Assembly: GCA_947464515.1 (NCBI GenBank) | Contig: CANHXF010000067.1 | Coordinates: 1 to 8,194, forward strand | Length of the DNA stretch: 8,194 bases | Origin: Flavobacteriales bacterium | GTDB taxonomy: Bacteria > Bacteroidota > Bacteroidia > NS11-12g > UBA955 | Reading direction: 5' to 3' | Shown here: piece by piece, positions 5,918-8,194 of the stretch | Layout of the letters: every line of letters starts with the position of its first letter | Numbering within the stretch: the stretch's first letter is position 1 | Notes under the pieces: generated by a model | The model's database searches: none | What the model was told of the DNA's origin: nothing | The model's input: the letters and a program-made list of their open reading frames with translations, nothing else | Position numbers and translations under genes: made by a program

Positions 5918-6970
5918 ATGGAATTAAACAATTTAGTCATATTATTTACAGCCCTTGTTTTGTCGGTGATTGGATTGTTGACAATGCTCAAATTGTCCTT
6001 CAAGTATCGTTGGTTCGATGTTCCCGGTGATCGTTCATCTCACAAAAGAATTGTACCTAGAACTGCCGGAATCTCCATTTTTATTATCTCGTTTCTCACG
6101 CTGTTGTGTGTTGGTCCATCCGAATTCAATTCTCCGGTAATCATTATTTCCTATTTAACTTTTTTCATTATTGGTGTAATTGATGACATCAAACATGTAA
6201 AGGCAAATGCCAAATTCTGGGGGCAGTTTGTCATCGCCGTTTCCTTGGCAATAGCGCTTCCGAACTTCAGAATTGATAACTTTTATGGAGTTTTAGGAGT
6301 AAATCACATTGGCGATATACCATCCGTCATTTTCACCTCTTTTGTATTTATTGTCGTTATTAATGCCTACAATTTGATTGACGGAGTTGATGGTTTAGCA
6401 GTCACATTTGCAATTTTTGCATTTATCCTTATTGGAAGTGCTTTTCAATACACGCAGCCAAGAATATTTGATTTTTGTACTTTGTTCAGTGTGATCTTAG
6501 CCCCTTTCTACTTCTTCAATTTTAGTAAATCCAGAAAAATGTTTTTGGGAGACACTGGATCCCTTTTCTTAGGATTAACGATCGTCCTACTTGTAGGTTA
6601 TCTTTTAAACTCACACAATGCCGTGTCTACGCCATTCAGCATGAACCGAGCATTATTTGCATTGGTTGCTCTGTGCTACCCGTTATTAGACACATTAAGG
6701 GTGTTTACTTTACGACTCGCCAAAGGACAATCTCCATTTACCGCCGATAGAAAACACTTACACCACAAATTACTCGGATTTGGATTAAATCATTTTACAA
6801 CAACCTTTGCGCTTCTAATGTTCAATATTTGCATTTTCATCATCAATGCTTCTTGTTTTAAAAATACAGATGTCAATGGCGTTCTGATTGCCAATTTTAT
6901 CATTATCGCAGCTTTCTTCATTACCGGTCAACGGGTCTCCATTTGGTTTTCCGGGAAAGCCAAAAATTGA
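5918..6970 (+). CDS. Polyprenyl-phosphate sugar-1-phosphate transferase, WecA/TagO/WbpL family
   Basis: Integral membrane enzyme that moves a HexNAc-1-phosphate from a UDP-sugar to undecaprenyl phosphate, the first membrane step of surface-polysaccharide synthesis. The 350-residue protein is hydrophobic throughout, with about ten membrane segments. Family motifs in order: DVPGDRSSHKRIVPRTAG (34-51), IGVIDDIKHVKANAKF (85-100) with the Mg-binding Asp pair D89-D90, NAYNLIDGVDGLA (149-161), MFLGDTGSLFLG (208-219) with catalytic-type D212, and the histidine-rich cytoplasmic loop DRKHLHHKLL (277-286). That loop marks the WecA/TagO/WbpL group rather than MraY. The sugar (GlcNAc or a 6-deoxy-HexNAc) cannot be read from sequence. 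ATG at 5918 follows an A-rich stretch with no Shine-Dalgarno. Sampled base composition is more AT-rich than asnS or rpoN, as is common for polysaccharide genes. It is divergent from asnB and ends 5 bp from the convergent peptidase gene. Confidence 0.93.
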   Translation: MELNNLVILFTALVLSVIGLLTMLKLSFKYRWFDVPGDRSSHKRIVPRTAGISIFIISFLTLLCVGPSEFNSPVIIISYLTFFIIGVIDDIKHVKANAKFWGQFVIAVSLAIALPNFRIDNFYGVLGVNHIGDIPSVIFTSFVFIVVINAYNLIDGVDGLAVTFAIFAFILIGSAFQYTQPRIFDFCTLFSVILAPFYFFNFSKSRKMFLGDTGSLFLGLTIVLLVGYLLNSHNAVSTPFSMNRALFALVALCYPLLDTLRVFTLRLAKGQSPFTADRKHLHHKLLGFGLNHFTTTFALLMFNICIFIINASCFKNTDVNGVLIANFIIIAAFFITGQRVSIWFSGKAKN

Positions 6971-6975
6971 TTTCT

Positions 6976-8194
6976 TTACTCCACAAACAACTTCTGCGTG
7001 CGAATGACTTTGCCATCGCTAGTGCGAACCAATCGGGCGACATAAGCGCCGGTAGACCACGACTCCGTATCTACTACGGTTTCATTCTTTTTGATGGCGA
7101 TGGGCTCAGTAATCGCCTGGCCTAACATCGTAAAAAACTGAACCTCTAATTGGTCTAAAACATCCTCATTCTTCACCTCAACCATAACTTTCTTCATGTT
7201 TGATTTGGGGTAGATCAAAATATCGTTGTACACAATTGTATCAAAAATGCGCAACTTGGTCACGATATCCATTTTGATCGGCAAATCCATACGGTACTCA
7301 GTGATTGACTTTCGCATCATCGATACCTGTTGCTTAGTGAAAATGTTCTGACAAGCCTCAGTAGAGTAATCCATGTAGTTTTCAAACATGTCAGGCATGT
7401 CGTTTTTAGGCTCGATACAAGTGTTTCCGCCCAAATTACATGTAAATCCCGCTCCAATGCCTTGTAGTGGGGTATCGTCGATGTAATCATCCAATGTACA
7501 CTTATTCGCATTGAATTGATCATCGGCCCAAATATGCCTCAGCCCAAAATAATGTCCCACCTCATGAACGGCACATCTACCCATGTTCGAAGGGGCAATA
7601 GCACCAGTTGCACGTGGATTATTCCTCCCCACAACTTTGTAATGCAATACCACTCCCTGACGGTTATCGGCGACCCAAGATCCACTTGTCCATGAAGGAT
7701 GCCCATAAGGCGGAAAGGCATAACCCAATAAATTATCTTGGTTGTTCACGCTCAAATCGCAAACCCAAATATTCAAATATTTTGTAGGATCCCAAGGGTC
7801 GTCGCCAGACGTAGATGAAGCCTTCATCAAATCAGCCAATTGCCCAGTGTTTGATCCAAAAGTGGTTTTGGTTGTGGGCTTGTGAATCATTCCATTGGTG
7901 GCCACACCATTCGGATCTAGCGATGCCAACACAAACTGAATCCGCGCAGAACCAGCCCTTGATTTGAAAATACCCCGTGTTTTTACCGTATCCGGATTTT
8001 TACGATTAAAATCTCTATTCAATACCTCAATTTGAGAAATCAATAACGAGTCATTCAAGTTTTCGTTGGCTACATTATAAAGCACATGAAAAACAACAGG
8101 CACCGTATAAATCGTATCGTAGTAAAAAATGGTATCGGTAATGCGCTTTTTTCTCGATTCGATGACAGGATTAGCCTTAACCAATTTCAATGTC
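6976..8194 (-). CDS. Secreted M43 pappalysin-like zinc metallopeptidase with probable T9SS sorting domain, N-terminus outside window
   Basis: The frame is open to the window edge; the first possible in-window start (TTG at 8190) is mid-protein, so the signal peptide and true start lie beyond 8194. Visible residues are counted from 8190. A pappalysin/cytophagalysin-type lead-in, VPVVFHVLYNV with SQIEVLNRDFNRKN (30-65), precedes the extended zinc site HEVGHYFGLRH (209-219; three His ligands and catalytic Glu). The Met-turn is NYMDYS (271-276). Several cysteines around the active site (near 206, 231, 251, 258 and 280) fit an extracellular disulfide-bonded enzyme. The last roughly 80 residues, ending STGAYVARLVRTSDGKVIRTQKLFVE after the interrupted IYPKSN start, resemble a T9SS type A C-terminal sorting domain, though the usual YPNP is degenerate. 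It probably cleaves extracellular proteins; the substrate is unknown. No functional link to the polysaccharide genes is evident. Confidence 0.9.
   Translation of the reverse strand, partial: TLKLVKANPVIESRKKRITDTIFYYDTIYTVPVVFHVLYNVANENLNDSLLISQIEVLNRDFNRKNPDTVKTRGIFKSRAGSARIQFVLASLDPNGVATNGMIHKPTTKTTFGSNTGQLADLMKASSTSGDDPWDPTKYLNIWVCDLSVNNQDNLLGYAFPPYGHPSWTSGSWVADNRQGVVLHYKVVGRNNPRATGAIAPSNMGRCAVHEVGHYFGLRHIWADDQFNANKCTLDDYIDDTPLQGIGAGFTCNLGGNTCIEPKNDMPDMFENYMDYSTEACQNIFTKQQVSMMRKSITEYRMDLPIKMDIVTKLRIFDTIVYNDILIYPKSNMKKVMVEVKNEDVLDQLEVQFFTMLGQAITEPIAIKKNETVVDTESWSTGAYVARLVRTSDGKVIRTQKLFVE

Noticed and set aside
6943..7125. Small plus-strand frame overlapping the end of the WecA-like gene and the peptidase C-terminus
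   Set aside because: No recognisable domain or promoter, and it lies mostly opposite a real coding region.
8188..8190. TTG at 8190 as the true start of the peptidase
   Set aside because: The frame stays open to the edge and no signal peptide follows the TTG, although an exported T9SS-type protein needs one.

Overview
The window looks like chromosomal DNA of a Bacteroidota bacterium, probably in or near the Flavobacteriales. Three things point there. Several start codons are preceded by the Bacteroidota promoter -7 element TAnnTTTG, once with a correctly spaced TTTG -33 box. Upstream regions are A-rich and lack Shine-Dalgarno sequences. A secreted metallopeptidase ends in a domain resembling a type IX secretion (T9SS) sorting signal. 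No RNA genes, insertion sequences, CRISPR arrays or phage genes were seen, and no stretch above 300 bases lacks a gene.

Layout. Positions 1-1500 (minus strand) hold asnS, asparaginyl-tRNA synthetase, whose C-terminus is cut by the window edge. A 118-bp divergent intergenic region follows, with promoters for both neighbours and a sigma-54-like -24/-12 site. Then comes rpoN (1619-3145, plus strand), a full-length sigma-54 factor. Its stop codon overlaps that of a family 2 glycosyltransferase (3142-3891, minus), which lies 10 bp downstream of an asnB-type glutamine amidotransferase/asparagine synthetase (3902-5746, minus); these two probably form one operon. A 171-bp divergent region (5747-5917) precedes a polyprenyl-phosphate sugar-1-phosphate transferase of the WecA/TagO/WbpL family (5918-6970, plus). 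That gene converges, with 5 bp between stop codons, on a pappalysin-like M43 metallopeptidase (minus) whose N-terminus lies beyond position 8194.

How the genes may work together. The WecA-like enzyme would load the first sugar phosphate onto the lipid carrier, the GT2 enzyme would add a sugar, and the AsnB-like enzyme could supply asparagine or amidate a sugar acid. This is a small surface-polysaccharide group, more AT-rich in the stretches sampled than asnS and rpoN. The most interesting point is regulatory. A TGGCACG-N4-TTG sigma-54-like site sits just upstream of rpoN and shares bases with the -33 box of its housekeeping promoter, which suggests autoregulation by occlusion. Other points are a coiled-coil insertion in AsnRS, a Leu where asparagine synthetases usually carry a catalytic Glu in the AsnB-like protein, and two promoters placed so close to ATG that leaderless mRNAs are likely. 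I found no wholly new multi-gene system.
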